This document shows, piece by piece, positions 24,048 through 33,503 of a stretch of DNA of 64,000 nucleotides (position 1 is its first letter; each line of letters begins with the position of its first letter). Source of the stretch: Caecibacter massiliensis (GTDB lineage Bacteria; Bacillota; Negativicutes; Veillonellales; Megasphaeraceae); assembly GCA_900095875.1 (NCBI GenBank), contig LT608311.1:434001-498000 (forward strand), written 5' to 3'. The notes under the pieces were generated by a model, which made no database searches, was not told the DNA's origin, and saw only the letters and a list, made by a program, of their open reading frames with translations. The translations under genes and the position numbers were made by a program.

Positions 24048-24270
24048 TTCATAGAACTCACTACGCGAGTTAATATCTTCAATATTATTTATACGCGATA
24101 CGAGCGAGGCAACATTATTATGACAAGCAACAAGTATTTCAGCGATTGGGGGGAATTTAATGAGCGATTCAGTGATAGTCACGGCTATTTGGTACAGACT
24201 GTTGCACCATGCACACGATGTAAACATTAAAGGAGAGAGCTACCGATTGAAAGATCGATTACGAGCAGGG
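24048..24270 (+). pseudogene. istB: IS21-family istB remnant
   Basis: Two plus-strand frames together give the C-terminal end of the IstB helper ATPase. The first reads ...NIIYTRYERGNIIMTSNKYFSDWG and the second RLLHHAHDVNIKGESYRLKDRL. Joining them needs one frameshift near 24165. The Walker A part and the whole istA gene are missing. It is the only plus-strand mobile-element sequence in this zone, so it was inserted and then decayed. Confidence 0.82.
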
Positions 24271-24425
24271 CTAAATCCGGCCGATCCTATTCTCGGCGTT
24301 GGGAAATCCGGCCATGGAAATTCTCGGCCTTAAAAGTGAGAATTGGATGCAAAAGCGCCATCTTTTGGGGTCACTTTTAACCGGCCAAATGGGTCAATTT
24401 AAGTCCGGCCTTGACAGCCCCGCAG
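24271..24425. mobile_element. IS21-type right end region
   Basis: After the istB remnant come repeats typical of IS21 ends: CTAAATCCGGCC, GGGTCACTTTTAACCGGCC (about 24369-24387) and GGGTCAATTTAAGTCCGGCC (about 24392-24411). No target-site duplication could be set because the left end is lost. Confidence 0.55.
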
Positions 24426-24728
24426 ATTTTGATTATTGCAGCATCCGTCAGCTTTCCAAATCATCTATTCGATACGCTTTCGCACGCTCCCTATATAGGA
24501 TATCTCTCATAATCAGTGCAGTATCTGAGCCAGTTTCCTGTAAAGGACCGCTGAATTCTCTGCATGCTCCTTCTCATGGCCTGGACTGGCCGGCGGCGGT
24601 CCATCCCCGGTTCTCCCCGTGTCCATTTCCGGTGTGTGACCTTTTAACAGCATCAGGACAGCCTGCTCTGCCGCAGCCGGGTCTTTCCGAAACGAAAGCA
24701 CAGGATCCGGCACACTCACGCAACCAGC
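24426..24728. other. Region between IS21 end and adhesin terminator
   Basis: No supported gene. The minus-strand frame ending at 24513 reads convincingly protein-like over its last 60 codons (FRKDPAAAEQAVLMLLKGHT ... AVLYRKLAQILH), but upstream it runs into the adhesin gene in another frame. It may be the 3' remnant of a lost gene. I do not recognise it. Confidence 0.25.
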
Positions 24729-24775
24729 AAAAAAAGAACCCTGGCAGGAACTTTTCCATTCCCACCAGAGTCCTT
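24729..24775 (-). terminator. Strong terminator of the adhesin gene
   Basis: Minus strand AGGACTCTGGTGGGAA and TTCCTGCCAGGGTTCT (24735-24750, 24759-24774) form a 16-bp stem with G-U pairs, followed by seven Ts. Confidence 0.88.
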
Positions 24776-24795
24776 TTGGCTTGTCCTGCATTTTC

Positions 24796-27700
24796 TTATG
24801 ATTTCCGGATATGAGATCCATATACATCCCTGAAATCACCACTGTCTTTATCGTCCCTATCATTGATGCGGACGCGCTCCACTTTGTGTCGGTCGTCATC
24901 CTTACCGGAGATCCGATCTACCCGGAACCGGTCAAGTTCCTGAGCCTTTGAAATTTCCGGCCCGAATTCATCCATGGACCGTATCATATTTCCATCAGAA
25001 GGAGCTCCGTTCTGAAGCGCCCGGTAGATGATCGCCGCGTATTCGTACCGGGTCATGGCACGATCACCTTTGAATTCGCCATCGGGATACCCTTTCAAAT
25101 ATCCTCTGTCTGCCAATGTCTTAACATATGTATATGCCCAATGGTTCTCAGGCACATCGGGGAAATTAATATTCCGCTGCACGGACGCCTTTCCTTTCGT
25201 TACAGATCCAGACTTGTAGGCTTCCAGTTCTTTGGTCAGGACAGCCACCTGCTGCTGTAAAGCCAACACATCTTTGGCCACGGAAACTCTCGAACGGGAA
25301 ACATTGTTTTTCTGTCCAAATTTCCAGCTGATGCCCGCATTCACCATATTTTCTCCGCCGGCGAAGGATCCTCCGATACTAAACATGGTGTCTTCATTGG
25401 GGCGATAATAAGCACCTATAGCAAAGGCATTTGCATTTTTATAATTTCCATACCCGGCCGCAAAATCCCATTTGTTGTCCGGGTCAAAATCCAGAGGATG
25501 GAGTCCGGCCAAGGCGGCAGCACCGGCACCTACCCGATTTACCCGATCGCCCAGAACGGATATATTCTGGTTTGTAGCGGCAAGCTGGCTGCCGTTCACT
25601 GCATCCGTGGACCCGGGTGCCACGGTTCCAGGTGCCACTCCCTCTATTTTGTTGCCGCCCATATTGATATTGCCATCCTGAATGGTGATGGTGCGGCTAT
25701 TGTCATTTGTCTGGATGACCATGCCGCTGTGATTGATGGTCGTATTGCCGGACTGGAAGGTATCACTGTTGACAGTCTTTGCTGTAATCGTCGTGGCCTC
25801 AATACTGTTGATGCCCTGGAGATCCCTGGCAAGCCTGACCTGTAATGCGGCATTATCGCCATCCTGCGAAGCAACGACACCGATGTTATTGCCATCAGCA
25901 TATTCCGTCGCGCCGCCGTGAACTTTGACGTTATTGTTCAGCTTCACTGCTGCACTGCCGCTGTCCCCGCTGTACTTCATGCCATCATCGAGCGTAGCTA
26001 CCGTATGCCCATCTGATGCAATGCGATGGATTTCTGTACCATCCACACCGTTGACCACGCCGTCGGCTTTTACGGATGTCTGCTTCTCTCCATCCTTGAA
26101 GGTCAAACTTCCCTGCTGCCCATCCGTCACAACGGATTTCGTTCCGTCCTGACTGGTAATAGTCAGTTTGCCATCCTTTCCATCATCCCCTGTGCTTCCG
26201 ATCGTCACATCATGACTGAGGGATATATCGTAGTTGGCGCCGGCATTCTCCGTGGCATCTGTTTTTTGGAGAACGAGATTTCCTGTTTCCGTATGGCCGT
26301 TTACAGAAACCGTAGTATGAGTTTTCGATACCTGATCTATTTTCTGATTGACATTGTCTATCTTTGTATTTACATTGGATTCCACCTGATGGAGCTGATC
26401 TTCGGTAGCTCCCTGTCCGGAAATATATGTGCCTTCCGACCAGGTCTTATTGGTCAGCCCATTCACAGTTCCCTGTCCGTCCTGATTGATGGTGATTCCG
26501 CCGGCTGTGACACTTCCATCGCTGCTGTCGAGTTTGACCTGGCTGTCACCCGTACCAACCGTCACGGTGCCTTCACTGCCCTTGATATTGATCTGCTTAT
26601 CCCCTTCGCCGAGGGTGACATCTGTAGCAAGATCCACGATATATTTCATATTGCCGTCCTGGTCTTCGCCTCCCTGGACGGAAATATTGTCAGATCCAGC
26701 TTCCACGATTGTTTCTCTGCCTGCCAGCGCCCGTACTTCCTTCAGCTGCGCGACATTCACAGCGTCCGTATCTTCGTACCCTGCCGCAACTCCCGTTATC
26801 TGCCGGGTTACATTATTTTCCGGGTCTCCAATGGCAATCGCACTTTCAGTAGAACGCCAAACGGGATCTATGCTGGTGCTTTCCTTTCCTATCTTGATAT
26901 CAAATCCAGAATGCAGCTGATGATCAGTTCCCTGCCCGGCTTCACGATCCGCCACAGAGCGACTGCCCAGTGCCATGGAATCATTGACCTTGGCCCAGGC
27001 ATCTTTACCAATAGCTGCAGAATTTCGGCCATCTGTATATTCGACATCTTCCCCCACACCGGTTTTACCGCCTAAAGCTGCCAATGAGTTATTCCCACCG
27101 GCAATGCTGTTATCTCCGAATGCAGTAGAATCTTCCCCATAGGCTTTACTCTCATCGCCCCAGGCAGTAGCTCTCACTCCCGCTGCGATAGAATATTCGC
27201 CCCAAGCCGTTGTGCTTTCACCAGAAGCCACCGCATCCATTCCCCAGGCAGACGCATTCCACCCTGATGCAACCGTATCTTCTCCCCAGGCCGTTGCATT
27301 TTCACCGGATGCAACGTTATCTTCTCCCCAGGCCGTTGCATTTTCACCGGATGCAACATTCCCATCACCCCAGGCCGTTGCCTGGTTCCCTGATGACACC
27401 GTATTTTTCCCGAAAGCAGTATTATTTTCAACTGTTTCAAAATCTCCCTCGATTGTCTGATAGGCTATAAATCCTTCTGTAGGAGTTGGGGCAATAGAAA
27501 GAGAACCATCAGCATTTACCGTTGCCTTAAACGGTTGATATCCTTTTCCAGCCACATATCTCATGACATATCCATTGCCGTCCTGCCTAACACGTATGGT
27601 TTGCCCATTATATACAACAGGTACTCCCTCCGCATCTGTCAGGAGCTGAATGCCATATCCATCCACATAAATGTCCTGATTTCCAGATTTTTTTATATAG

Positions 27701-29088
27701 GCAGTTGCACCGTTGGCAAAATATTCAATTTTATAATCTGCCGTTGTGTGATCTCCCCAGGAAGTAGAATTGTTGCCGTTCGCCGTAGAATAAAATCCGA
27801 AAGAAGTAGCAAATTCTCCGTTGGCATTCGATCTGCCAAAAGCTGTGGACGCATATCCGGCAGCAATGGTATCTTCAATGCCCCATGAAGTAGATGCCTC
27901 TCCTGTGGCATGAGTGTACTGTCCCCAGGCTGTTGCTTCATTTCCTGATGCCAGGTTTTCCGAGCCCCATGAAGTAGCATTTTCGCCTGAAGCTACATTT
28001 CTGTCCCCCCAGACAGTGGATTCCTCTCCTGAAGCTTCATTTCCCCGCCCCCAGACCGTAGACCAATCCCCGCTGGCTACATTAGTATACCAGCCAGTTC
28101 CGCCGAAAGCGACTGCATTCTCTCCGCTGGCTGTATTATTCAAACCAAAAGCAATTGAGTTTTCTCCGCTGGCTGTATTATTCAAACCAAAAGCAATTGA
28201 GTTTTCTCCGCTGGCTGTATTATTCTCACCAAAAGCGACTGCATTTTCTCCGCTGGCTGTATTATTCTCACCAAAAGCGACGGAGCTTTCACCGGAAGCC
28301 AGATTTTTCCTCCCAAATGCCAGGGAATTATTGCCGATTGCCAGATTATTCGTACCGAAAGCCACGGCATTTTTTCCGGCAATATCCTTGTCAGTCAACA
28401 GTTCCCCATAGACCTTCTCAAAAGCGACAGGGTCCTGCTCCTTAAGATAGTTTACTTTAACAGAACCATCCGCCCTTACGGTTGCCTTATAGACGTTGAC
28501 CTCGCCCCAACTTTCTCTGACAATATAAGTTTGCCCGTCTTCTCCCACAAGGACTGGCAGACTGCCGCTGAAGCACGGTGTCCCGTCCGCCTTTGTATAT
28601 ATTTTTAGTCCATCCAAAGTGGCATAAGCAGTTCCCTCACTCGTCTTATACTGAAAGTATGAAGCACCCTTGTCAGTCGTTTCCGGAGTGATTCCAGTAT
28701 AATTTCTATCCCCAAAAACAAGAGAACCAACTCCGCCGGCCACATTTCCCTCGCCTATTGCTGCGGAATAATCTCCTTTTGTTTCTGCACCTTTTCCGAT
28801 AGAGATGCTGTATACGCCACCTGCGATGCTGTTCTGGAAAACTGTTCCCCCCGTCCCGGATAAATCTGTTTCTGCGGAGACTATATTTCCTTTTCCATCC
28901 ACAAGAATTGTATATGGTTCTGCCGCCTCGACAGCAGGAGCTGTCATACTCATTGCAAGAAATGCCGCCAGAGATATGGCCCTGATGGACACACTTCTTT
29001 TTTTCTTGTGACTGGTGCCCGCTAATTCGCTGACCACTACATAGCTGTTTTTCACCCTGCACCAAATGACCTGATATACTTTGTTCAT
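24796..29088 (-). CDS. Trimeric autotransporter adhesin (YadA type) with C-terminal SLH domain
   Basis: A 1430-residue surface adhesin. An extended signal peptide (ESPR, MNKVYQVIWCRVKNSYVVVSE, here within residues 1-21) leads to cleavage after about residue 56. A long YadA-like head follows with dozens of 14-residue repeats of the pattern AFGxNNTASGEN, then neck (DAVNVAQL) and stalk regions, a second neck (STDAVNGSQL), and the four-strand membrane anchor ending FGQKN. Unusually, a coiled coil and one SLH domain (FPDVPENHWAYTYVKTLADRGYLKGYPDG) come after the anchor, with a charged tail. The SLH part would lie in the periplasm and hold peptidoglycan. GGGGGAAG precedes the ATG. It sits inside the prophage as cargo. 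Confidence 0.93.
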   Translation of the reverse strand: MNKVYQVIWCRVKNSYVVVSELAGTSHKKKRSVSIRAISLAAFLAMSMTAPAVEAAEPYTILVDGKGNIVSAETDLSGTGGTVFQNSIAGGVYSISIGKGAETKGDYSAAIGEGNVAGGVGSLVFGDRNYTGITPETTDKGASYFQYKTSEGTAYATLDGLKIYTKADGTPCFSGSLPVLVGEDGQTYIVRESWGEVNVYKATVRADGSVKVNYLKEQDPVAFEKVYGELLTDKDIAGKNAVAFGTNNLAIGNNSLAFGRKNLASGESSVAFGENNTASGENAVAFGENNTASGENSIAFGLNNTASGENSIAFGLNNTASGENAVAFGGTGWYTNVASGDWSTVWGRGNEASGEESTVWGDRNVASGENATSWGSENLASGNEATAWGQYTHATGEASTSWGIEDTIAAGYASTAFGRSNANGEFATSFGFYSTANGNNSTSWGDHTTADYKIEYFANGATAYIKKSGNQDIYVDGYGIQLLTDAEGVPVVYNGQTIRVRQDGNGYVMRYVAGKGYQPFKATVNADGSLSIAPTPTEGFIAYQTIEGDFETVENNTAFGKNTVSSGNQATAWGDGNVASGENATAWGEDNVASGENATAWGEDTVASGWNASAWGMDAVASGESTTAWGEYSIAAGVRATAWGDESKAYGEDSTAFGDNSIAGGNNSLAALGGKTGVGEDVEYTDGRNSAAIGKDAWAKVNDSMALGSRSVADREAGQGTDHQLHSGFDIKIGKESTSIDPVWRSTESAIAIGDPENNVTRQITGVAAGYEDTDAVNVAQLKEVRALAGRETIVEAGSDNISVQGGEDQDGNMKYIVDLATDVTLGEGDKQINIKGSEGTVTVGTGDSQVKLDSSDGSVTAGGITINQDGQGTVNGLTNKTWSEGTYISGQGATEDQLHQVESNVNTKIDNVNQKIDQVSKTHTTVSVNGHTETGNLVLQKTDATENAGANYDISLSHDVTIGSTGDDGKDGKLTITSQDGTKSVVTDGQQGSLTFKDGEKQTSVKADGVVNGVDGTEIHRIASDGHTVATLDDGMKYSGDSGSAAVKLNNNVKVHGGATEYADGNNIGVVASQDGDNAALQVRLARDLQGINSIEATTITAKTVNSDTFQSGNTTINHSGMVIQTNDNSRTITIQDGNINMGGNKIEGVAPGTVAPGSTDAVNGSQLAATNQNISVLGDRVNRVGAGAAALAGLHPLDFDPDNKWDFAAGYGNYKNANAFAIGAYYRPNEDTMFSIGGSFAGGENMVNAGISWKFGQKNNVSRSRVSVAKDVLALQQQVAVLTKELEAYKSGSVTKGKASVQRNINFPDVPENHWAYTYVKTLADRGYLKGYPDGEFKGDRAMTRYEYAAIIYRALQNGAPSDGNMIRSMDEFGPEISKAQELDRFRVDRISGKDDDRHKVERVRINDRDDKDSGDFRDVYGSHIRKS
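28121..28288 (-). repeat. Four tandem 42-bp repeats in the adhesin head
   Basis: Units start at 28121, 28163, 28205 and 28247 with TCTCCGCTGGCTGTATTATT. Each encodes 14 residues, one head turn (TASGENSIAFGLNN or TASGENAVAFGENN). Near-identical units allow in-frame length change by slippage or recombination. Confidence 0.9.
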
Positions 29089-29991
29089 AGTCTTCCCCCT
29101 TTTTAATAAATGGTAAAAAAATTATTTTTAGTAAAATTGCCGTTGTTAAAAAGTTTTTTCGTGCCGGCCAAAAATAACCCGACAGTGAGCGCACTCCATC
29201 TATAAACCAGGGATTCTGATCAAATTTCAGAAAATTCAAATTGCTAGGACGATACCAGTCCTGGAAACAAACAGCATATATAATTCACTGACATGATACT
29301 GGCTTACTCTGCGCTGTATAATATTCGGAAGTTCTTTATCTGTCTATTAATATATCACAAATGCCCCCCCACAAGACATTTTTAACAATCTACTATATTT
29401 TTATTAGTAATTTATCTATATTTAAAATTATTTTATAATTCGATTTCTGTACTGTCCCGAAAATCATTCCAACTGTAAACAACCGGCAATAATCCGGTTT
29501 CCGGCTGATCTGCATTCCTGTACCGAATTCATTTGGCCGGCTGCTGTCATAAAACCACAGCAGGAACTGCCTGCCGTGGTTCTTTTCATTTCCGCACAAA
29601 TACCTCCAGCAAAGCTCTGCCTGGCAAGTCGGTTTCTGTAATATTTTTAACATTCTCTTGCTCTAATGGATACGTGCGTCCCCATACCTGAAGCAATCTC
29701 TTTCCAGTATCTGGATCCTTTCAGTTCCTTTATGTAACTATTAGTCCAGTCGGTTCTTTTTTACTTTTTCCGAGCTTCTTTGCACTGCAGATCAACTCTG
29801 ATCATGTTCAGCCATTGATTTACAAATTATAGGTTCTTTTTACAATAAATAAATCAATGATTAGTTCTAGAATTACACCTGTCTTAAAACTTTTGTCTGT
29901 GGACTCCCGTTCGATACTACAGAAACTGTGTTACTTTCAAGACAATAAAAAAAGACTCATAGAAATGGGTGTGTCTGATACCCTGAACTCG
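29089..29991. other. Adhesin upstream region without a supported gene
   Basis: About 900 AT-rich bases. The first 100 upstream of the adhesin hold its ribosome binding site and presumably its promoter. A hairpin at 29553-29581 (AACCACAGCAGG / CCTGCCGTGGTT, one mismatch) resembles the terminator family seen at 23928 and 24729. A minus-strand frame of 86 codons at 29393-29653 has no ribosome binding site or recognisable motif, and I do not call it. The rest shows nothing I can support. Confidence 0.5.
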
Positions 29992-30026
29992 AAAAAACCG
30001 CTCTGCATTTCCTGCAAAGCGGCTTC
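29992..30026 (-). terminator. Terminator after the frameshifted recombinase
   Basis: Minus strand AAGCCGCTTTGCA / TGCAGAGCGGTTTTTTC. Sister of the terminator at 23527-23561. Confidence 0.82.
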
Positions 30027-30028
30027 TT

Positions 30029-31599
30029 TTATGCCTTGATTTCCGTTCCGTCTTGAAAGACCACAGTGACATTCTCTTTGTCTTTCACTACCATCTTGTC
30101 GACCAGAACACACCAAAGTGACTGGTCAAATTCGGTGAGCAGGCTCTCCCGGCCTTTCAAATCCTGTACGAACTGCCCAAGCTGCTCATACCTTGTCTGC
30201 CGTTTTTCGATTCTCTCGCACAGCTGTCTGTACTCTTCCTTCATCGCATCATAGCGGTTGATGAGCTCGTCGTACTGCTTCTGGTATTTCTCTTGATCCT
30301 GCGCTACCTGTGCGTTCCGTTCTACGGCGTTCTGGGCCATTTCCACGAGGATGCCGATTTCCTTCTGCATGGCGTCCCGTTTGGCAAGCAGTTCTCGGTT
30401 GTCACAGATTGCCCGCCGGGCTTCCTCGATTGTCTGGATGATTTCGTCCTTATCCGCGATTATCTGGTTCATCGCTCGGACGAAATACGCCTTGATTTCC
30501 TCTTCCGTCAGATGCGGTGTCCTGCATCCCGTCTTGTTGCGGAACTTGTTGTTGCACTGATAAATGATGCGGCGGTACTTATCGTTGGAGTGCCAGACTT
30601 TCGCCCCGTACCGCACTCAGCACACTGGATTTTCGTGGAAAAGATGCTAGTACCACTGAAGTACTTCCGTGCTTTATTTCTACGTTTCAGTTCCGCTTGC
30701 ACCATTTCAAAGGTCTGAGGTTCAATAATGGCTTCATGGTCATGCTCTACATAGTATTGGGGGACTTCCCCTTCGTTGATTTTCGTTTTCTTTGTAAGAA
30801 AATCAACCGTATAGCTTTTTTGTAGAAGTGCATCTCCCTTGTACTTTTCGTTTTGAAGGATACTGTAAACCGTACGTGCACTCCATTTGGATTTTCCTCC
30901 TGGGGTTTTAAGTCCTCGTTTTGTTAGTTGCTTGGCAATAGTTGTTGTTCCCAAGCCTTCTAGGAATAGCTTGTAGATGAGCTTGATCGTTGTTGCTTCT
31001 TCTGGTACAACTACTAGCCCACCGTTCGGGCCTTTCTTGTATCCCAGGAAACGGCTGTAAGCGACGCTGACTTTGCCATCGGCAAACCGCTTCCGATGAC
31101 CCCAGGTGACATTTTCTGAAATACTCCGGCTTTCTTCCTGGGCCAGGGAACTCATGATCGTCAGGAGCAATTCTCCCTTGCTGTCGAAAGTCCAGATATT
31201 TTCCTTTTCAAAGTAGCACTCTATTTTGTGTTCTTTTAATTTCCGAATAGTGGAAAGGCTATCGACGGTATTTCTAGCAAAGCGGCTGACAGACTTTGTA
31301 ATGATCAGGTCGATTTTTCCTTCCAGAGCATCATTGACCATTCGCTTGAAGCCATCGCGGTGACGCGTGTTGGTAGCCGAGATGCCTTCATCGGTGTAGA
31401 TGCCGACAAATTCCCAGTCATCCCGTTCCCTGATATAGTTCGTATAATAATCGACCTGTGCTTCATAGCTGCTGATCTGGTCATCATGGTCTGTTGAAAC
31501 CCGTGCGTAACCTGCTACTTTTCTTTTCTTCCGACTATTAATCGGAGATGATGTATAACGGCTGATTGTTGCCGGAATCGCTCTTACTGTTTTTGCCAT
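30029..31599 (-). pseudogene. Large serine recombinase, frameshifted in the zinc ribbon
   Basis: The N-terminal frame (31599 down to about 30615) has the resolvase domain with catalytic Ser35 in YARVSTDHDD, arginines in TKSVSRFARNT, then the recombinase domain (YSILQNEKYKGDALLQK). At IQCAECG the frame is lost; the natural continuation YGAKVWHSNDKYRR is in another frame that runs on to 30029 with the second zinc half, coiled coil and C-terminus. A deletion of about four bases in the CxxC region near 30612-30620 explains it. GAGGATAA precedes the ATG. Unless rescued, only a truncated protein is made. Confidence 0.87.
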
Positions 31600-31835
31600 C
31601 GATTATCCTCTCTCTTCCATTCTTCTTTCAGCGCAAGCATTATTTTTTTAGCCTCTGGGTCCTTGCGTTTTGCATATTGCATGATTTCATGCATATAAGC
31701 CCGATACGCTTCGCTATGACGGGTTCCCCGTTTTCTTTCTCTATATTGCCTGGTTTCCGTATGGCCATCTTTAAAATGGAATGTTATTTCTCCATTCAGG
31801 ACAACTGCTTTTTCATAGTGCTGTCTTTGATGGCT
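31584..31835 (-). other. Out-of-frame coding continuation of the upstream recombinase
   Basis: An 83-codon open frame with no start codon or ribosome binding site overlaps the end of the 31796-33283 gene. It reads HYEKAVVLNGEITFHFKDGH then a basic, helical tail (RSEAYR-like, EIMQYAKRKDPEAKK). The ITFHFKDGHTETRQ pattern parallels HVMVFHMKNGEQITRQ inside the recombinase. It probably encodes the true C-terminus of that recombinase, split off by a one- or two-base indel near 31800-31835. Confidence 0.45.
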
Positions 31836-33283
31836 TCATTGCCACATATACCAGCACACCGCCAGTACCGTTCCTTTTTTCCATCAGAATATGTAGTTTG
31901 TTGGCTCCTGTAATTTTCCCCACATTTCCCGCATTTGATAAACCCCGTGAACTCATTGAATATCTTTCGATTGGGATTTGTGCTTTTTAGCTTATGTCTT
32001 TCTCCCCATTCCTTCCGGCGTTCACTAGTCCATGCGTCCTTCCGGGCAGTAGAAACCCATTGCCGTGTAATCTGCTCTCCGTTTTTCATATGAAACACCA
32101 TCACATGTGGCTCAGTGACTACAATTTTATCCACTTGATTCAGAAAGACTTTTTCATCAAATTTGGAAAGCTCCAGAACTTCTGTGCATTCTTTAATAAG
32201 GACTTTTTGTGGAATTCCACCCTTTGAGTGACAAGTTCTTCCCTTTCTTTTATGAGAAATACAGGTCCAGACATTCTCTTTCTTTTGATCTCTGCGAATA
32301 CTATGTACATAGCTTTTTCCACAAATTCCACACTTAATTTTACTGGTAAAGCAGCAGGTATTAATGGACCAATTCGCTAAAGCACCCAGTTCCCTGCGTC
32401 TTTCAATTTCTTCCTTTACCTTTTTATAGGTCTCCATGGGAATTATGGCTTCATGAGTGTCTTCAACAAAATATTGTGGAAGTTCTCCATGATTGATTTT
32501 GGCTTTCCCAGTAATGGGATCTGCAATATATGCTTTCTGAAACAACATGTTGCCAGTATAAGTAATGTTCTGTAATATACCTCGAACGGCTGCATTACCG
32601 AAATGTTTCCCATTGTATGATTTTATCCCCATCTGTTCCAGCTGCTTTTCCGTACTCTCGGCTGATAGGCCCTTCAAAAAGTTATCATAAATGAGCCTTA
32701 CGATGGCTGCTTCTTTCGGTTCAACAACAAGTTGGTCATCGTTCCAGCGGTAACCGTAAATTCGGAATCGTCCATTGGGAATCCCTTTTGCAAACCGCTT
32801 CCGGGTTGCCCATTTGACATTTTCGCTGATGGAACGGCTCTCTTCCTGGGCAAAGGATGCCAGGATGGAAAGCATCAGTTCGCCGTCACCCGTAAGGGAG
32901 CGGATATGCTCTTTCTCGAACCGCACTTCTATACCCAGGTCTTTCAAATGCCGCACTGTCGTTAAAAGGTCTACCGTGTTCCTGGCAAAGCGCTGGATGG
33001 ACTTTGTAAGGATAATGTCAATCTTTCCTGCTTCACAGTCCGCCAGCATCTGCTTGAACCCTTTTCGCTTGTCGATAGTGGTTCCGCTGATTCCGTCGTC
33101 TGCATAGACACCGGCAAATTCCCATTCCGGGTTTCTCTGGATCAGTCCGTTATAGTAGCTGATCTGAGCCAATAGGGAATGGTTCATCCGTTCCGACTCC
33201 ACGGAGACCCGGGCATAGGCTGCCACTTTTTTTCTCCGCACGATGGCCGGCATGGGCCGACTGACCCGCGTGATTTTTTTCAT
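31796..33283 (-). CDS. Large serine recombinase
   Basis: A 495-residue site-specific recombinase. Catalytic Ser27 is in YARVSVESER; the resolvase core includes GVYADDGISGT and TKSIQRFARNT. A recombinase domain follows (GILQNITYTGNMLFQK), then a zinc ribbon (CGICGKS ... C) and a second zinc pair (CGKCGENY ... C). ATG follows AAAAGGAG. A copy of the shared promoter motif lies 24 bases upstream. It and the frameshifted recombinase downstream form a tandem pair as seen in many Firmicute prophages. The C-terminus may be shortened by a frameshift (see 31584-31835). With a tyrosine integrase also present, its role in integration is uncertain. Confidence 0.9.
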   Translation of the reverse strand: MKKITRVSRPMPAIVRRKKVAAYARVSVESERMNHSLLAQISYYNGLIQRNPEWEFAGVYADDGISGTTIDKRKGFKQMLADCEAGKIDIILTKSIQRFARNTVDLLTTVRHLKDLGIEVRFEKEHIRSLTGDGELMLSILASFAQEESRSISENVKWATRKRFAKGIPNGRFRIYGYRWNDDQLVVEPKEAAIVRLIYDNFLKGLSAESTEKQLEQMGIKSYNGKHFGNAAVRGILQNITYTGNMLFQKAYIADPITGKAKINHGELPQYFVEDTHEAIIPMETYKKVKEEIERRRELGALANWSINTCCFTSKIKCGICGKSYVHSIRRDQKKENVWTCISHKRKGRTCHSKGGIPQKVLIKECTEVLELSKFDEKVFLNQVDKIVVTEPHVMVFHMKNGEQITRQWVSTARKDAWTSERRKEWGERHKLKSTNPNRKIFNEFTGFIKCGKCGENYRSQQTTYSDGKKERYWRCAGICGNEAIKDSTMKKQLS

Positions 33284-33306
33284 TGTATCAACTCCTTTTG
33301 CTACTA

Positions 33307-33335
33307 TTACTCACTCTGAACCGGATTTATAGCAA
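33307..33335 (-). promoter_or_regulatory. Shared prophage promoter motif, copy upstream of the recombinases
   Basis: Minus strand TTGCTA (33330-33335), a 17-base spacer ending TTCAGAGT, then GAGTAA (33307-33312). The -10 side is the most divergent of the six copies. Confidence 0.5.
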
Positions 33336-33503
33336 GTCGATATCTGCTAATAATGGGCCGATCACAGGAGAATATTTATTCCGAATCTGCCGCTCGGCTT
33401 TTCCGTATTCAGCTTTTGTAATCAAACCCTCCTGGAGCATTCCCCTGATGAAATGCATGGCGGCCAGGTACATTTTCTCCTGCTTCAACTGCTTAGCGTC
33501 CAT
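33327..33503 (-). CDS. Small SHOCT-domain protein
   Basis: A 58-residue helical protein starting MDAKQLKQEKMYLAAM with the SHOCT-like pattern MLQEGLITKAEYGKAERQI. Such short proteins regularly occur between the HTH/zinc protein and the recombinases in this prophage type. ATG at 33503 has GGAGG eight bases upstream; a GTG nine bases earlier is also in frame. It overlaps the upstream gene by 11 bases, so the two are translationally coupled. Function unknown; SHOCT modules are thought to mediate oligomerisation. Confidence 0.8.
   Translation of the reverse strand: MDAKQLKQEKMYLAAMHFIRGMLQEGLITKAEYGKAERQIRNKYSPVIGPLLADIDLL

Noticed and set aside
23807-24227. Two short minus-strand frames left of the IS21 remnant
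   Set aside because: They run antisense through the istB remnant and a terminator-like hairpin; the plus-strand istB match explains the sequence better.
28121-28288. CRISPR-like repeat array
   Set aside because: The 42-bp units are directly adjacent without spacers and encode in-frame adhesin head repeats.
29393-29653. 86-codon minus-strand frame upstream of the adhesin
   Set aside because: No ribosome binding site or recognisable motif, and it includes a terminator-like hairpin in its coding span.
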